From: Mesobacillus campisalis | GTDB lineage: Bacteria > Bacillota > Bacilli > Bacillales > Cytobacillaceae | Reading direction: 5' to 3' | DNA length: 64,000 bases | NCBI RefSeq assembly: GCF_000986785.1 | Contig: NZ_LAYY01000019.1 | Location: 34,025-98,024 of the forward strand | Shown here: positions 9,174 to 20,303 of the stretch, in pieces | Position numbering within the stretch: position 1 is the stretch's first letter | Layout of the letters: every line of letters begins with the position of its first letter | Notes under the pieces: model-generated | What the model was told of the DNA's origin: nothing | The model's database searches: none | Seen by the model: the letters and a program-made list of their open reading frames with translations, nothing else | Made by a program: the position numbers and the translations under genes

Positions 9174-10139
9174 ATGCTTAAATACACAATACGCCGCGTC
9201 CTGGGTATGATCCCAATGCTTTTCCTTATCTCCATTGTGGTGTTTTCCCTGGCAAAGTTAATGCCAGGGGATTCCCTCAGCGGGGAAATTGATCCATCAA
9301 ATACGGATCCCCAGTACATTTCAGAAATGAGAGAGAAGCTAGGCTATAATGATCCTGTCCATGAACAGTATTTTCGCTGGATTACTAACTTCGTCCAAGG
9401 TGATTTTGGAAAATCGACACGATATAAAATCCCGGCAAGTGAAATTATTGCCGAGAGGCTTCCCAATACCATTTTCCTTGGGATGATGTCGTTGCTGATT
9501 ACCTATGTATTCGCCTTCTTCATGGGCTCTTTTGCCGGAAGGAAGCCCTATACGCTTGGAGACAATATCATAAGCACCTTCAATTATATCGGCCTTGCCT
9601 TGCCTAGTTTCATTGCAGGGGTATTTGCCATCTATATCTTTGCATTTAACCTTGGCTGGTTTCCGTCAAACGGATCGGTCAACATCTCGCTTGAACCAGG
9701 AACCCTGGATTACTGGTTAAGCAGGATCCACCATGTATTGCTGCCTGCCATTGTCCTTGGAGCTTTGAGCACGGCCAGCTATACGCAGTTTTTGAGGAAC
9801 GATATCATTGAAAATACGCGCAAGGATTATGTCAGGACTGCGAGGGCAAAAGGAACGCCGGAAAGCAAAATCTATAATACCCATATCATGCGCAATTCGA
9901 TTATCCCTCTTGTCACCTTTTTGGGAATCGATATTGGAGTGTTGGTAGGAGGCGCCATCATCACGGAAACGATTTTCACCTATCCTGGTATCGGCCAGCT
10001 CTTCCTCAACTCTGTTACACAGCGGGATTATCCGGTCCTAATGGCGGTAACCATGCTATTATCCTTCCTGACACTGTTCGGAAACCTGGTTGCCGACCTG
10101 CTATACGGACTTGTTGATCCAAGGATCAGGCTGGATTAA
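9174..10139 (+). CDS. appB: oligopeptide ABC permease (AppB type)
   Basis: Membrane subunit, 321 aa, with an N-terminal helix from MLKYTIRRVLGMIPMLFLI, five further hydrophobic segments and the EAA coupling loop DYVRTARAKGTPESKIYNTH. AAGGAGAATGCATC precedes the ATG. Forms the transmembrane pore with AppC. The gap to appC is 12 nt. Confidence 0.95.
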   Translation: MLKYTIRRVLGMIPMLFLISIVVFSLAKLMPGDSLSGEIDPSNTDPQYISEMREKLGYNDPVHEQYFRWITNFVQGDFGKSTRYKIPASEIIAERLPNTIFLGMMSLLITYVFAFFMGSFAGRKPYTLGDNIISTFNYIGLALPSFIAGVFAIYIFAFNLGWFPSNGSVNISLEPGTLDYWLSRIHHVLLPAIVLGALSTASYTQFLRNDIIENTRKDYVRTARAKGTPESKIYNTHIMRNSIIPLVTFLGIDIGVLVGGAIITETIFTYPGIGQLFLNSVTQRDYPVLMAVTMLLSFLTLFGNLVADLLYGLVDPRIRLD

Positions 10140-10151
10140 GGGGGACATGCG

Positions 10152-11060
10152 ATGCAAGTGAACACAGTAAAAGAAACCCGTATCACAACCAAAGCTGTCA
10201 AAGGCAGCTCCCCATGGGCGATTGCCCGGAGGAAGTTCCTCAAGAACAAGCTGGCAATGACCAGTTTGGGATTTTTGGTTTTTGTTGCGATTGTTTCGTT
10301 TTTGGCCCCTTATATCACTACTCAAGATATTGCAAGGGTCAATATAGGAAAAATGTCCTTGGCCCCATCTTCCGAACATTGGCTTGGTACCGATAAAAGC
10401 GGACGGGATGTGTTTACCCGCCTGTTATATGGAGGCAGAATCTCCTTGATTGTTGGTTTAAGCTGTACAGGCCTGGTCATCATTTTAGGCACCATTGTCG
10501 GAGCGATCGCCGGTTACTTTGGCGGCATAATCGACAGCATGCTCATGCGGTTCACCGATTTCGTGCTGACTTTCCCGTTTATCGTCTTTGTCATAGTTTT
10601 AAATGCTATATTTGGAGGACAATTGAATGGCCTTTGGATATTAATTCTTGTCATCAGCTTCCTCTCCTGGGGTTCAGTCGCAAGGATTGTCCGAAGTAAA
10701 ATCCTTGCCGAAAAAGAGAACGAATATATTCTCGCAGCCATTTCCATTGGCGGGTCGCCGTTCAAAGTCATCGTGAAACATCTTTTGCCGAATGTAATGT
10801 CCACAATTATTGTGCAGGCAACCATTCTTTTCGCGACGATGATCGTAGTGGAATCGGGGCTAAGCTATCTGGGCTTTGGAGTGCCGGCTGAAATACCAAG
10901 CTGGGGTAACATGCTTAGTTCTGCCAATGAACCAGATGTGCTGCAGGGGAAACCATGGATCTGGATTCCTCCAGCATTAGCAATTACATTTACGATTCTT
11001 TCTATCAACTTTATAGGCGAAGGGCTTAAGGATGCATTAAATCCCCGTTCCCGACGTTAA
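10152..11060 (+). CDS. appC: oligopeptide ABC permease (AppC type)
   Basis: Second pore subunit, 302 aa. A cytoplasmic N-terminus (SPWAIARRKFLKNKLAM) precedes six hydrophobic segments. The HWLGTDKSGRDVFTRLLYGGR signature of OppC/DppC and the EAA loop EYILAAISIGGSPFKVIVKHLLPN are present (cited in pieces). Last gene of the operon, followed by a terminator. Confidence 0.95.
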   Translation: MQVNTVKETRITTKAVKGSSPWAIARRKFLKNKLAMTSLGFLVFVAIVSFLAPYITTQDIARVNIGKMSLAPSSEHWLGTDKSGRDVFTRLLYGGRISLIVGLSCTGLVIILGTIVGAIAGYFGGIIDSMLMRFTDFVLTFPFIVFVIVLNAIFGGQLNGLWILILVISFLSWGSVARIVRSKILAEKENEYILAAISIGGSPFKVIVKHLLPNVMSTIIVQATILFATMIVVESGLSYLGFGVPAEIPSWGNMLSSANEPDVLQGKPWIWIPPALAITFTILSINFIGEGLKDALNPRSRR

Positions 11061-11090
11061 AAAATCTACCGGATACTGGTAGATTTTTTA
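11059..11090 (+). terminator. app operon terminator
   Basis: Stem 11061-11070 (AAAATCTACC) with 11078-11087, loop GGATACT, then T-rich DNA. Confidence 0.88.
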
Positions 11091-11194
11091 TTTTTTCTCA
11101 TATAGAGCCGGTTTGAGATTCCTAATAAGGAATAATTTTACTTATCTCTGCCCATACTGTTGGCAAATAGTACTTGAAGTGAGGGGTAGTGAGC

Positions 11195-11941
11195 ATGTTG
11201 TATCTTCATGATGTATGGGTAAACTGGTTTGAAGGGGAAGAGAACGGATACAATGTCTGCCATTTTCATGAATGGAGAAAAGACGATGGTGTGGAACTTT
11301 TGGATCAAGTGCCGCTGTTAAAGATTGATTCCCTGCTGTTTAATTACATAGAAAATGACTTGTCTGAATTGCCGCAGCAATTACTCAACGATATCTACCA
11401 AAAAGCTTACCTAAGAAAAAATCATGAACGGACCCAGCTGGATTACTGTTTCGTCGTTTCGGACGGGGTTGGCATACTGGCTGTCGATACGATTGGCTAC
11501 AATATTCCCATAAGGAAGAGCCGGCTGATTCCCCGGCAGGAGCAACTGGTGTTTGAGATGCTGGAGAATCAGGAGACCTGCGCCTATAATTTCAATGACC
11601 CGTCTTCACTGAAAGATTTTCATATTCTATCTCCGGCACCTGGGTTGATGAGAGGACTTACCCGAAAAGAACGTCAATTGAAACAGCTGTTATTTATGGC
11701 GATGGACCAGCTGCACTCCTCCCAGAATGCTGCTGAAGTCCGCTACTGGCTTACGGAATGGAGTCCTGAGAAGTATGAACAGATCCAGCAGCTTTCTTTT
11801 GAAGATGTCTGGGAACAATTATATGAAGAGACGAAATACGGCTGGTCGCCAAAACACTATTCCTTCTGTGAGAATTTAATAAAGGGACAAACTTTTTTCG
11901 AAAAGCTGTGGGAAATGGAGCATGGTCCAAAAGTAAATTGA
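11195..11941 (+). CDS. yjbA: YjbA, DUF3603 family protein
   Basis: A 248-aa soluble protein of the YjbA family, recognised from conserved blocks such as [30 protein letters not shown] and [15 protein letters not shown]. No function is established. A GTG at 11189 is in frame, but GAGGGG at 11181-11186 fits the ATG at 11195 better. It lies between the two peptide transporter operons and converges on trpS, as in B. subtilis. Confidence 0.9.
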   Translation: MLYLHDVWVNWFEGEENGYNVCHFHEWRKDDGVELLDQVPLLKIDSLLFNYIENDLSELPQQLLNDIYQKAYLRKNHERTQLDYCFVVSDGVGILAVDTIGYNIPIRKSRLIPRQEQLVFEMLENQETCAYNFNDPSSLKDFHILSPAPGLMRGLTRKERQLKQLLFMAMDQLHSSQNAAEVRYWLTEWSPEKYEQIQQLSFEDVWEQLYEETKYGWSPKHYSFCENLIKGQTFFEKLWEMEHGPKVN

Positions 11942-11967
11942 AAGGGAGCCTTTGGAAGGCTCCCTTT
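11941..11967. terminator. terminator hairpin between convergent yjbA and trpS
   Basis: AAAGGGAGCCTT pairs with AAGGCTCCCTTT around TGG. T tails are short on both sides, so strength is uncertain. Confidence 0.7.
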
Positions 11968-11997
11968 AAAATTGGACATTTGAAGTACCGGGTTGAA

Positions 11998-13300
<1,303 letters not shown>

Positions 13301-13301
13301 A

Positions 13302-13330
13302 ATTATAATCATTTTTAATCACCGAATCAA
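13302..13330 (-). promoter_or_regulatory. trpS promoter
   Basis: Minus strand: TTGATT (13330-13325), 17-nt spacer, perfect TATAAT (13307-13302), just upstream of the T-box leader. Confidence 0.8.
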
Positions 13331-13348
13331 GAGAGGGCCGCTCATTTC

Positions 13349-13699
13349 TTATAGATAGTATATGGCGAGGGCAATGAGCATCAGCAGAAGGTTGATAAAT
13401 CCCAGCATGGCCAGAGGAAAGGTGTTCACACTAATTATTTCCGATAGCGGAATGAGTTCTTCTTTCTCCTTTTTGGTGTAGCTTCCCTTTGGGGCAAAAA
13501 TTTGCCGGAAAGATTTTGAAATATTATCAAAGAAACCGCTGTTTATGGTATAAATTAACAGAGAAACCAGCAACAAGAAGCTAGCAATATAAAAAGAGTT
13601 ATTGATATAATTCAAGAGGGTAATGTCCTTTTGCAGAGCAAGGGACAAGGCCAAAACAGCGGCCTGGGTAGCGAGAAGATAGGAGAGCATCTTTTTCAT
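13349..13699 (-). CDS. small DUF3899-like membrane protein
   Basis: A 116-aa protein with three hydrophobic segments: residues about 5-22, 36-52 and 93-114. Between the second and third is a basic loop (KSFRQIFAPKGSYTKKEKEE). Length and topology fit DUF3899 proteins of Bacillus. AGGAAAAGGAA precedes the ATG. It is read away from oppA and towards trpS. Function unknown. Confidence 0.72.
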   Translation of the reverse strand: MKKMLSYLLATQAAVLALSLALQKDITLLNYINNSFYIASFLLLVSLLIYTINSGFFDNISKSFRQIFAPKGSYTKKEKEELIPLSEIISVNTFPLAMLGFINLLLMLIALAIYYL

Positions 13700-13734
13700 T
13701 TCCTTTTCCTGCCTTTGTTAATTATTTCGATATA

Positions 13735-13752
13735 ACTTTAACGCGTTAAAGT
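13735..13752. promoter_or_regulatory. 18-bp perfect palindrome in the oppA upstream region
   Basis: ACTTTAACGCGTTAAAGT is self-complementary over all 18 bases and centred on CGCG. It lies 36 bp upstream of the membrane-protein gene (minus strand) and 210 bp before oppA. The shape fits a dimeric repressor site, but the regulator is unknown. Confidence 0.5.
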
Positions 13753-13884
13753 GACAAATATTACAAAGATATTTTTTTGATAATTCTGTAACGGTAAGTG
13801 TGTTATAGTGCATTATTATACCATGTTTCCGGTTCGTTTAAGATTACAATTATTACAAAAGGTAAAATTTTTTCGCCAAAGTGA

Positions 13885-13913
13885 TTGTACTTTTTTTACG
13901 GACACGGTATAAT
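13885..13913 (+). promoter_or_regulatory. SigA-type promoter of the opp operon
   Basis: TTGTAC (13885-13890), 17-nt spacer, TATAAT (13908-13913), 48 bp before the oppA start. Confidence 0.8.
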
Positions 13914-13961
13914 AATCATTGTCATAAGTTTTCAGAAAAATAAATTAAAGGGGGACTCCTA

Positions 13962-15653
13962 GTGAAGAAGTCTAAATACTCACTTCTTCTAATTCTGACT
14001 CTCGTATTCTCGTTGATTCTTACTGCTTGTGGTGGAAACAATGATGCGTCAGAAGGCGAAAACAACGACAACAATGAAAACGCTACAAGCGATGTGGCAC
14101 AAGAATTCAGCATGCTTGATTCTTCTGCCATTCCAACAATGGATTCTGTACTTGCTGAAGGTTCCACAAGCTTTACTTATATCGGAAACGTTGGTGAAGG
14201 ACTATACCGACTTAACCAGGAAGGCAAACCAGAGCCTGCAATGGTTGAGGGAGAGCCTGAAATTAACGAAGACAAGACTGTTTTCACATTCAAGCTTCGC
14301 GATGCTAAATGGTCCAACGGCGAGCCTGTAACAGCACACGACTTCGTCTTTGCCTGGCAGCGCGCGATCGACCCTAAAACAGCTTCACCATACGGCCCTT
14401 ACATGATGGGCGGCAAGATTCTTAATGCAGCTAAAATCACCGAAGCCGGTGCGGCTGGGAAACCTTATGACCTTAATGAACTTGGTGTCAAAGCAATCGA
14501 CGACAAGACTTTGGAAGTCACACTTGAAAAGCCTGTAGTATACTGGGAAGACCTTTTTGCTTTCCCAAGCTTCTATCCGCAAAACCAAAAGTTTGTTGAA
14601 GAAAAAGGCGATGCATTCGCAAGCAGCGCTGAAAACCTTCTTTACAATGGTCCATTCAAGATGACTCAGTGGGAAGGAACAGACGCTGAAGAGTGGGTTC
14701 TGGAAAAGAACGAAAACTACTGGGATGCCGACAACGTCAAAATTGAGAAAATCACTGTAAACGTAGTTAAAGACTCCGGCTCTGCCGTTAATGCTTTTGA
14801 AGCAGGCGAAACTGATATGACCGGCCTTCTGTCTTCTGACCTTGTACCGCAGTACGAAGGCGACGAGCGCATGATGAGCTGGCTTGATGCAGCTGTATTC
14901 TACCTGAAGCTGAACCAGAAAAACGAAGCTTTGGCTAATACAAACATCCGTAAGGCAATCGCAATGGCTTTCAATAAGGAAGACCTTGCTAACGGAATTC
15001 TGAACAACGGTTCTGTTCCTGCGAACTACCTTGTTCCAAAAGAGTTCGTTAACCTAGATGGCGTGGATTTCCGTGAAGGAAACGGCGACATGCTTGAATA
15101 CAATGTAGAAGAAGCCAAAAAACATTGGGAAGCTGGTTTGAAAGAGCTTGGCAAGACTGAGCTTACAATCCGCTACCTTGGCGGCGATACTGAAGCTTCC
15201 AAGAAAATTGATTCTTACATGAAGAACCAGCTGGAAACAAACCTTGAAGGTTTGACAATCGAACTTGAGAGTGTTCCTTTTGCAGTACGTCTTGAGCGCG
15301 ATAACTCAATGGACTATGATATCCAAATGGCTGGATGGGGACCTGACTATGGTAATGCGATCTCCTTTATCGACCTTTGGGTAACAAATGGCGGAAGCAA
15401 CAGAATGGGTTACAGCAACCCTAAATATGATGAGTTGGTGAAGAAAGCTCAAGGCGAGCTTGCAACTCAGCCGGAAGAAAACTTCAAAGCCATGCAGGAA
15501 GCAGAAAGAATTTTGCTTGAAGAAGATGCAGGTATCGCGCCAGTTTACCAGCGCGGAGCCAACATCCTGATCAATCCAAACCTTAAAGGGCTTGTCCAGT
15601 ATCAATACGGTCCGGACTACTCCTTCAAGTGGATGTCTGTAGAAGGCGAATAA
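13962..15653 (+). CDS. oppA: oligopeptide-binding lipoprotein OppA
   Basis: Peptide receptor of the second oligopeptide importer; 563 aa, solute-binding family 5. The GTG start follows AAAGGGGG. Lipobox LTAC (Cys23) is followed by an Asn/Glu-rich linker. Typical family segments are GLYRLNQEGKPEPAM, FKLRDAKWSNGEPVTAHDFV and the closing GPDYSFKWMSVEGE (pieces). It heads oppABCDF and is separated from oppB by an intercistronic terminator. Confidence 0.95.
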   Translation: MKKSKYSLLLILTLVFSLILTACGGNNDASEGENNDNNENATSDVAQEFSMLDSSAIPTMDSVLAEGSTSFTYIGNVGEGLYRLNQEGKPEPAMVEGEPEINEDKTVFTFKLRDAKWSNGEPVTAHDFVFAWQRAIDPKTASPYGPYMMGGKILNAAKITEAGAAGKPYDLNELGVKAIDDKTLEVTLEKPVVYWEDLFAFPSFYPQNQKFVEEKGDAFASSAENLLYNGPFKMTQWEGTDAEEWVLEKNENYWDADNVKIEKITVNVVKDSGSAVNAFEAGETDMTGLLSSDLVPQYEGDERMMSWLDAAVFYLKLNQKNEALANTNIRKAIAMAFNKEDLANGILNNGSVPANYLVPKEFVNLDGVDFREGNGDMLEYNVEEAKKHWEAGLKELGKTELTIRYLGGDTEASKKIDSYMKNQLETNLEGLTIELESVPFAVRLERDNSMDYDIQMAGWGPDYGNAISFIDLWVTNGGSNRMGYSNPKYDELVKKAQGELATQPEENFKAMQEAERILLEEDAGIAPVYQRGANILINPNLKGLVQYQYGPDYSFKWMSVEGE

Positions 15654-15691
15654 TCGTTTCTTAAATCAGATAGTAAATATTCTGAGGGTAG

Positions 15692-15727
15692 AAAGAGAGT
15701 ATATTCAACAGATATACTCTCTTTTTC
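15692..15727 (+). terminator. intercistronic terminator between oppA and oppB
   Basis: A 13-bp stem (15692-15704 with 15712-15724, arms AAAGAGAGTATAT) and loop TCAACAG end in TTTTT. As it lies inside the operon, it should let some transcripts through and keep the binding protein in excess over the membrane parts. Confidence 0.85.
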
Positions 15728-15804
15728 CCTTGCAAGAAATTTGTCGAATTATAAGGAATACTTGGAGTTAAAAGAATTATTAGATTATACAGGAGGTGCA
15801 CATA

Positions 15805-16734
15805 ATGGGGAAATACTTGCTCCAAAGGGTATTTTATATGGTCTTGACGCTGTTCCTTATTGCATCGTTAACCTTTTTTCTGATGAAGGTAATACCCGGT
15901 ACTCCATTTGCGAGCCAGAATAAGTTATCGCCGGCACAAATGGAAATTATGAAGGCAAAGTATGGGCTTGACCAGCCAGTACCCGTTCAATATGCCAAAT
16001 ATATGGGGAATCTATTGAAAGGCGATTTTGGCACATCCTTTCAATTTAGCAACAGAGCAGTAGGCGATTTGATGTTTCAGCGTCTGGGTCCCTCTGCACA
16101 ACTTGGGTTCCAGGCTATGGTATTAGGTTCTGTGCTGGGAATATTTTTAGGAGTAATAGCAGCCTTGCGGCAGAATTCATGGATTGATTATGGTTCAACC
16201 TTTATAGCGGTTGTCGGCAAGTCAATCCCAAGCTTTGTATTTGCCGGTTTGCTTCAATACTATATTGGGGTAAAACTTGGCTGGCTGCCAGTGCTATTCT
16301 GGAAAGGGTTTGAATATACCATTATGCCAACGATTGCTCTGGCTTTGTTCCCCCTTGCAATCGCTGCCCGTTTTATGAGGACAGAAATGATCGATGTTTT
16401 GAATTCTGATTATATTACCTTGGCAAAGGCCAAAGGAGCAAGCTTTTTTGATATTGCGTTTAAGCATGCCTTAAGGAACGCCCTTATACCGGTTGTCACC
16501 GTATTGGGACCTGTGTTTGTTTCCTTAATGACTGGCTCTCTTGTAATTGAGAAGATTTTTGCGATTCCTGGCCTTGGTGAGCAGTTCGTTACATCTATTA
16601 CTCTCAATGATTACCCAGTAATCATGGGAACAACAATCTTATATTCAGCCATGTTCGTTCTTATTATTTTGATAGTGGATATTTTGTATGGTGTGATTGA
16701 TCCGCGTATCAGGCTTTCAGGAGGTAAAAAATAA
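15805..16734 (+). CDS. oppB: oligopeptide ABC permease OppB
   Basis: Pore subunit of 309 aa. AGGAGGTG at 15791 fits the ATG at 15805; a GTG inside that site is in frame but not usable. Hydrophobic segments begin with YMVLTLFLIASLTFFLM, and the EAA loop reads DYITLAKAKGASFFDIAFKH. The stop overlaps the oppC start by one base (TAATG). Confidence 0.95.
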   Translation: MGKYLLQRVFYMVLTLFLIASLTFFLMKVIPGTPFASQNKLSPAQMEIMKAKYGLDQPVPVQYAKYMGNLLKGDFGTSFQFSNRAVGDLMFQRLGPSAQLGFQAMVLGSVLGIFLGVIAALRQNSWIDYGSTFIAVVGKSIPSFVFAGLLQYYIGVKLGWLPVLFWKGFEYTIMPTIALALFPLAIAARFMRTEMIDVLNSDYITLAKAKGASFFDIAFKHALRNALIPVVTVLGPVFVSLMTGSLVIEKIFAIPGLGEQFVTSITLNDYPVIMGTTILYSAMFVLIILIVDILYGVIDPRIRLSGGKK

Positions 16735-17762
16735 TGGGTCAACATGAAAAAAACATACCGAAAGAACGATTCAGTCCGGCCGTTATTGATTCCTCCAAAG
16801 GTGAAGAAATAAATAAACCGAGCCTTAGTTTTTGGCAGGATGCCTGGCTGCGGGTCAGAAAAAATAAAGCGGCTATTGCCAGTTTGATTATTGTTGGCCT
16901 GGTTATTCTAATGGCTTTTATTGGCCCTTTGATCAGCGGGAAAGACCATCAGACTCAAAAAGTAGCCCATAATAATCTGCCGCCTAGAGTCCAGGGGCTC
17001 GAAAACATTAGCTGGCTGCCATTTGATGGGGTTAAAGTGAATAAAGCTGGAAAAGAAATAAATGTATACGAACAGCGAAATGTGGATGAGTATTACTGGT
17101 TTGGAACAGACGCTCTTGGAAGAGACTTATTCACCCGTGTATGGAAAGGTACACAAATTTCCTTGTATATTGCCTTTTTGGCGGCCTTCATTGATATGGT
17201 CATTGGTGTCGCTTACGGTGCCATATCAGGTTATTTTGGCGGCCGTATTGACAATATCATGCAGCGGATAACGGAAGTCTTAATTGGTATCCCGTTCCTT
17301 GTTGTTGTAATCTTGATGATTTTGTTATTAAAACCTGGCATTATTTCGTTGACCATTGCTTTGACCATTACCGGCTGGGTAGGCATGTCAAGGGTTGTCC
17401 GGGCACAGGTGCTGAAATTAAAAGAGCAGGAATATGTGCTGGCATCGAGGACCTTAGGTAACTCACATTTTAAAATCATGATTAAACATTTGCTTCCCAA
17501 CCTTGTGGGAGTCATCATCATTAACACGATGTTTACCATTCCAAATGCGATCTTTTCTGAAGCATTCCTAAGCTTTATAGGTCTTGGTTTGCAAGATCCG
17601 CTTGCATCGTTGGGAACATTGATTGATGAAGGATTTAAAGTATTGAGGCTCCATCCTTACCAAATGATCATTCCGGCTGTTGTAATTAGTACCATCATGG
17701 TAACTTTCAATATGCTGGCTGACGGGTTGAGGGATGCGCTAGATCCAAAAATGCGTGATTAA
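16734..17762 (+). CDS. oppC: oligopeptide ABC permease OppC
   Basis: Pore subunit of 342 aa, about 40 aa longer than AppC. The extra length is a hydrophilic stretch between the first and second membrane segments (around KDHQTQKVAHNNLPPR to NVDEYYWFGTD). It keeps the WFGTDALGRDLFTRVWKG signature and the EAA loop EYVLASRTLGNSHFKIMIKH. Coupled to oppB by overlap. Confidence 0.95.
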   Translation: MGQHEKNIPKERFSPAVIDSSKGEEINKPSLSFWQDAWLRVRKNKAAIASLIIVGLVILMAFIGPLISGKDHQTQKVAHNNLPPRVQGLENISWLPFDGVKVNKAGKEINVYEQRNVDEYYWFGTDALGRDLFTRVWKGTQISLYIAFLAAFIDMVIGVAYGAISGYFGGRIDNIMQRITEVLIGIPFLVVVILMILLLKPGIISLTIALTITGWVGMSRVVRAQVLKLKEQEYVLASRTLGNSHFKIMIKHLLPNLVGVIIINTMFTIPNAIFSEAFLSFIGLGLQDPLASLGTLIDEGFKVLRLHPYQMIIPAVVISTIMVTFNMLADGLRDALDPKMRD

Positions 17763-17780
17763 TAAGGCAGGTGACATAGG

Positions 17781-18818
17781 ATGAAAAACATTTTAGAAGT
17801 AAAGGATTTACACATATCTTTCCATACATTTGCAGGAGAGGTACAAGCGATCAGAGGGGTTAACTTTGAATTGAAAAAAGGGGAAACCCTTGCGATTGTT
17901 GGGGAATCAGGATCAGGAAAGTCGGTTACAACAAAGGCGATCATGCGGCTGCTGCCTCCTGGGAACTCGGAAATAAAACAGGGGGAAATCCTTTTTGACG
18001 GTAAAGATTTGGCGAAACTGAATGACCGGCAGATGCAAAAGGTCCGCGGAAAAGACATCTCTATGATATTCCAGGATCCGATGACGTCTCTGAATCCAAC
18101 GATGACGGTTGGAAAACAAATCATGGAACCGCTGATTAAGCATCAGAATATGAGTCAATCAGCTGCCAAGGAGCGGGTCATCCAGTTATTAAAGCTAGTG
18201 GGCATACCGAATCCTGATCAAAGATTCAAACAGTACCCGCATCAATTTTCCGGCGGGATGCGCCAGCGTGTGGTGATTGCGATTGCCCTGGCCTGTAATC
18301 CAAAGGTATTAATTGCTGATGAGCCAACTACAGCTCTTGATGTTACCATCCAGGCTCAAATATTGGAGTTAATGAAGGATCTGCAAAAGAAAATTGATAC
18401 ATCCATCATTTTCATTACCCATGATCTTGGGGTTGTTGCAAATGTGGCCGACCGGGTTGCTGTTATGTATGGCGGTAAAATTGTAGAAATAGGAACGGTA
18501 GATGAGATTTTCTACAATCCACAGCATCCTTATACTTGGGGGCTAATCAGTTCAATGCCTAGTCTTGACGCGAAGGATGAAGAACTATATGCAATTCCCG
18601 GTACTCCTCCCAACTTGCTTAATCCGCCTAAAGGGGATGCCTTTGCGCCGAGAAACGAATATGCCATGCAGATTGACCTGGAGGAACAGCCTCCAATGTT
18701 TAAAGTGTCTGATACACATTTTGCGGCGACCTGGCTGCTTCATCCGGATGCTCCAAAAGTAGAACCGCCTGCAGCAGTGCTAAAAAGAATGAAACAATTC
18801 AATAGGGCGAAAAAATAA
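17781..18818 (+). CDS. oppD: oligopeptide ABC ATPase OppD
   Basis: ATPase, 345 aa: Walker [10 protein letters not shown]-loop [10 protein letters not shown], signature FSGGMRQR, Walker [13 protein letters not shown] and IFITHDLGV. The C-terminus lacks the Cys cluster seen in AppD and instead reads [15 protein letters not shown] and [15 protein letters not shown], which is the OppD type of B. subtilis. This separates the two transporter systems. Confidence 0.95.
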   Translation: MKNILEVKDLHISFHTFAGEVQAIRGVNFELKKGETLAIVGESGSGKSVTTKAIMRLLPPGNSEIKQGEILFDGKDLAKLNDRQMQKVRGKDISMIFQDPMTSLNPTMTVGKQIMEPLIKHQNMSQSAAKERVIQLLKLVGIPNPDQRFKQYPHQFSGGMRQRVVIAIALACNPKVLIADEPTTALDVTIQAQILELMKDLQKKIDTSIIFITHDLGVVANVADRVAVMYGGKIVEIGTVDEIFYNPQHPYTWGLISSMPSLDAKDEELYAIPGTPPNLLNPPKGDAFAPRNEYAMQIDLEEQPPMFKVSDTHFAATWLLHPDAPKVEPPAAVLKRMKQFNRAKK

Positions 18819-18833
18819 ACGGGGGGCCGGCAA

Positions 18834-19775
18834 ATGGAAACGAAAGAAAAACTGCTTGAAATTAAAAATTTAAAGCAATATTTCAATGCTGGAAAACCTA
18901 ATGAGGTAAAAGCGATTGATGGTGTATCCTTTGATATTTATAAAGGGGAAACGCTTGGACTTGTAGGGGAATCCGGATGCGGAAAGTCGACTACTGGAAG
19001 AACGATTATCCGGCTTTATGATGCAACAGATGGAGAAGTCATCTTCAAAGGTGAAAATGTTCATGGCAAGAAATCAAAAAAAGAATTGATGAAATTCAAC
19101 CGCAGCATGCAAATGATCTTTCAGGATCCCTATGCATCATTGAATCCGAAAATGATGGTGTCCGATGTGATTGCAGAGGGGATCGATATCCATGGTCTTG
19201 CGAAAAATAAAAAAGACCGCATGGAGAGGGTGTATCAGCTTCTTGAAACGGTTGGCTTAAACAGAGAGCATGCCAACCGCTATCCACATGAGTTTTCCGG
19301 AGGCCAAAGGCAGAGGATAGGCATCGCCCGCGCACTTGCCGTTCAGCCGGAATTCATCATTGCCGATGAACCTATTTCGGCATTGGATGTCTCCATCCAG
19401 GCGCAGGTGGTCAACTTGTTAAAACAGCTTCAGCGCGAAAAAGGCCTGACCTATCTATTTATTGCCCATGATCTCTCAATGGTCAAGTATATCAGTGACC
19501 GGATTGGCGTTATGTACTTCGGTAAATTGGTAGAGCTTGCTCCGGCTGATGAATTGTATGCCAACCCGATGCACCCATATACAAAATCACTTTTGTCTGC
19601 CATTCCACTTCCGGATCCTGATTTTGAACGTACTAGAAAACGCCATTCTTATGATCCGGCAAGCCATAAATATTCAGCCGATGAGGATGTGAGAATGCGC
19701 GAAGTAAACCCTGGACATTTTGTCTATTGTTCAGAAAAAGAATACCAGCAGCTTAAAGCTGCCAGCAAGAGCTAA
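18834..19775 (+). CDS. oppF: oligopeptide ABC ATPase OppF
   Basis: ATPase, 313 aa: Walker A GESGCGKSTTGRT, Q-loop FQDPYASLNP, signature FSGGQRQR, Walker B FIIADEPISALD and FIAHDLSMV. The C-terminus (REVNPGHFVYCSEKEY) is the OppF form, with a single Cys. Start follows GGGGGG. Last gene of the operon. Confidence 0.95.
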   Translation: METKEKLLEIKNLKQYFNAGKPNEVKAIDGVSFDIYKGETLGLVGESGCGKSTTGRTIIRLYDATDGEVIFKGENVHGKKSKKELMKFNRSMQMIFQDPYASLNPKMMVSDVIAEGIDIHGLAKNKKDRMERVYQLLETVGLNREHANRYPHEFSGGQRQRIGIARALAVQPEFIIADEPISALDVSIQAQVVNLLKQLQREKGLTYLFIAHDLSMVKYISDRIGVMYFGKLVELAPADELYANPMHPYTKSLLSAIPLPDPDFERTRKRHSYDPASHKYSADEDVRMREVNPGHFVYCSEKEYQQLKAASKS

Positions 19776-19812
19776 AAAACGATCTCCTGTACGAGATCGT
19801 TTTTTTTTTTTA
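19775..19812 (+). terminator. opp operon terminator
   Basis: AAAACGATCTC pairs with GAGATCGTTTT around CTGTAC, followed by a run of about 12 T. Confidence 0.93.
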
Positions 19813-19852
19813 CCCTGTCTTTGATATCTCTTCTGAAAAGGACGGACGATGC

Positions 19853-19888
19853 CAAGACAAAAAAGCCTGAAATGAAAAACATTTCAGG
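19853..19888 (-). terminator. terminator of the minus-strand small membrane gene
   Basis: CCTGAAATG/CATTTCAGG stem (19866-19888). On the minus strand it runs into CTTTTTTG. Confidence 0.75.
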
Positions 19889-19931
19889 ACATGTTTAAAA
19901 TGCAATATAAAGGGTATGATAAATGCCGGAG

Positions 19932-20117
19932 TTACTTTTTTTCCCCTCCGACGGTTTTCCAGCCAGTCTGGATACTAGTGGATTTATCAACGAACCTATT
20001 TTTCTCTTTTCCGCCGAAAAGGCTAATCCCAATCCTGTTCGTTACAACACCATTCAGAGCTGTAATTCCAATCACCAGTATTGCAATAATTGATAAATCG
20101 AGTATGTATGCACCCAT
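19932..20117 (-). CDS. 61-aa single-pass membrane protein, unknown
   Basis: A small minus-strand gene with a clear ribosome site (TGGAGGTTTATC before the ATG). One hydrophobic segment covers residues 4-24 (YILDLSIIAILVIGITALNG), followed by a basic tail. It is preceded by opp, followed by yjbC, and closed by its own terminator. I do not recognise it. The ribosome site and terminator are the main evidence that it is real. Confidence 0.65.
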   Translation of the reverse strand: MGAYILDLSIIAILVIGITALNGVVTNRIGISLFGGKEKNRFVDKSTSIQTGWKTVGGEKK

Positions 20118-20303
20118 GATAAACCTCCATCTCTCTGTCCGTCATTGGCCGAAGGCAATTAGGACAAAAATAAGTTGCCGACCTCTGTTCTCCTTTATTG
20201 TAAAAGAAATGGAGCAGTTTTAAAAGCGGCAAATCGCAGTTCCTGTAAAATTGCGCAGATAGCTGGATGTTTATCGGAATCAAAAATATAAGGAGGCCTG
20301 TTC

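Noticed and set aside
19891..20223. 110-aa forward ORF opposite the 61-aa membrane gene
   Set aside because: It lacks a ribosome site, while the minus-strand gene has a strong one and its own terminator.
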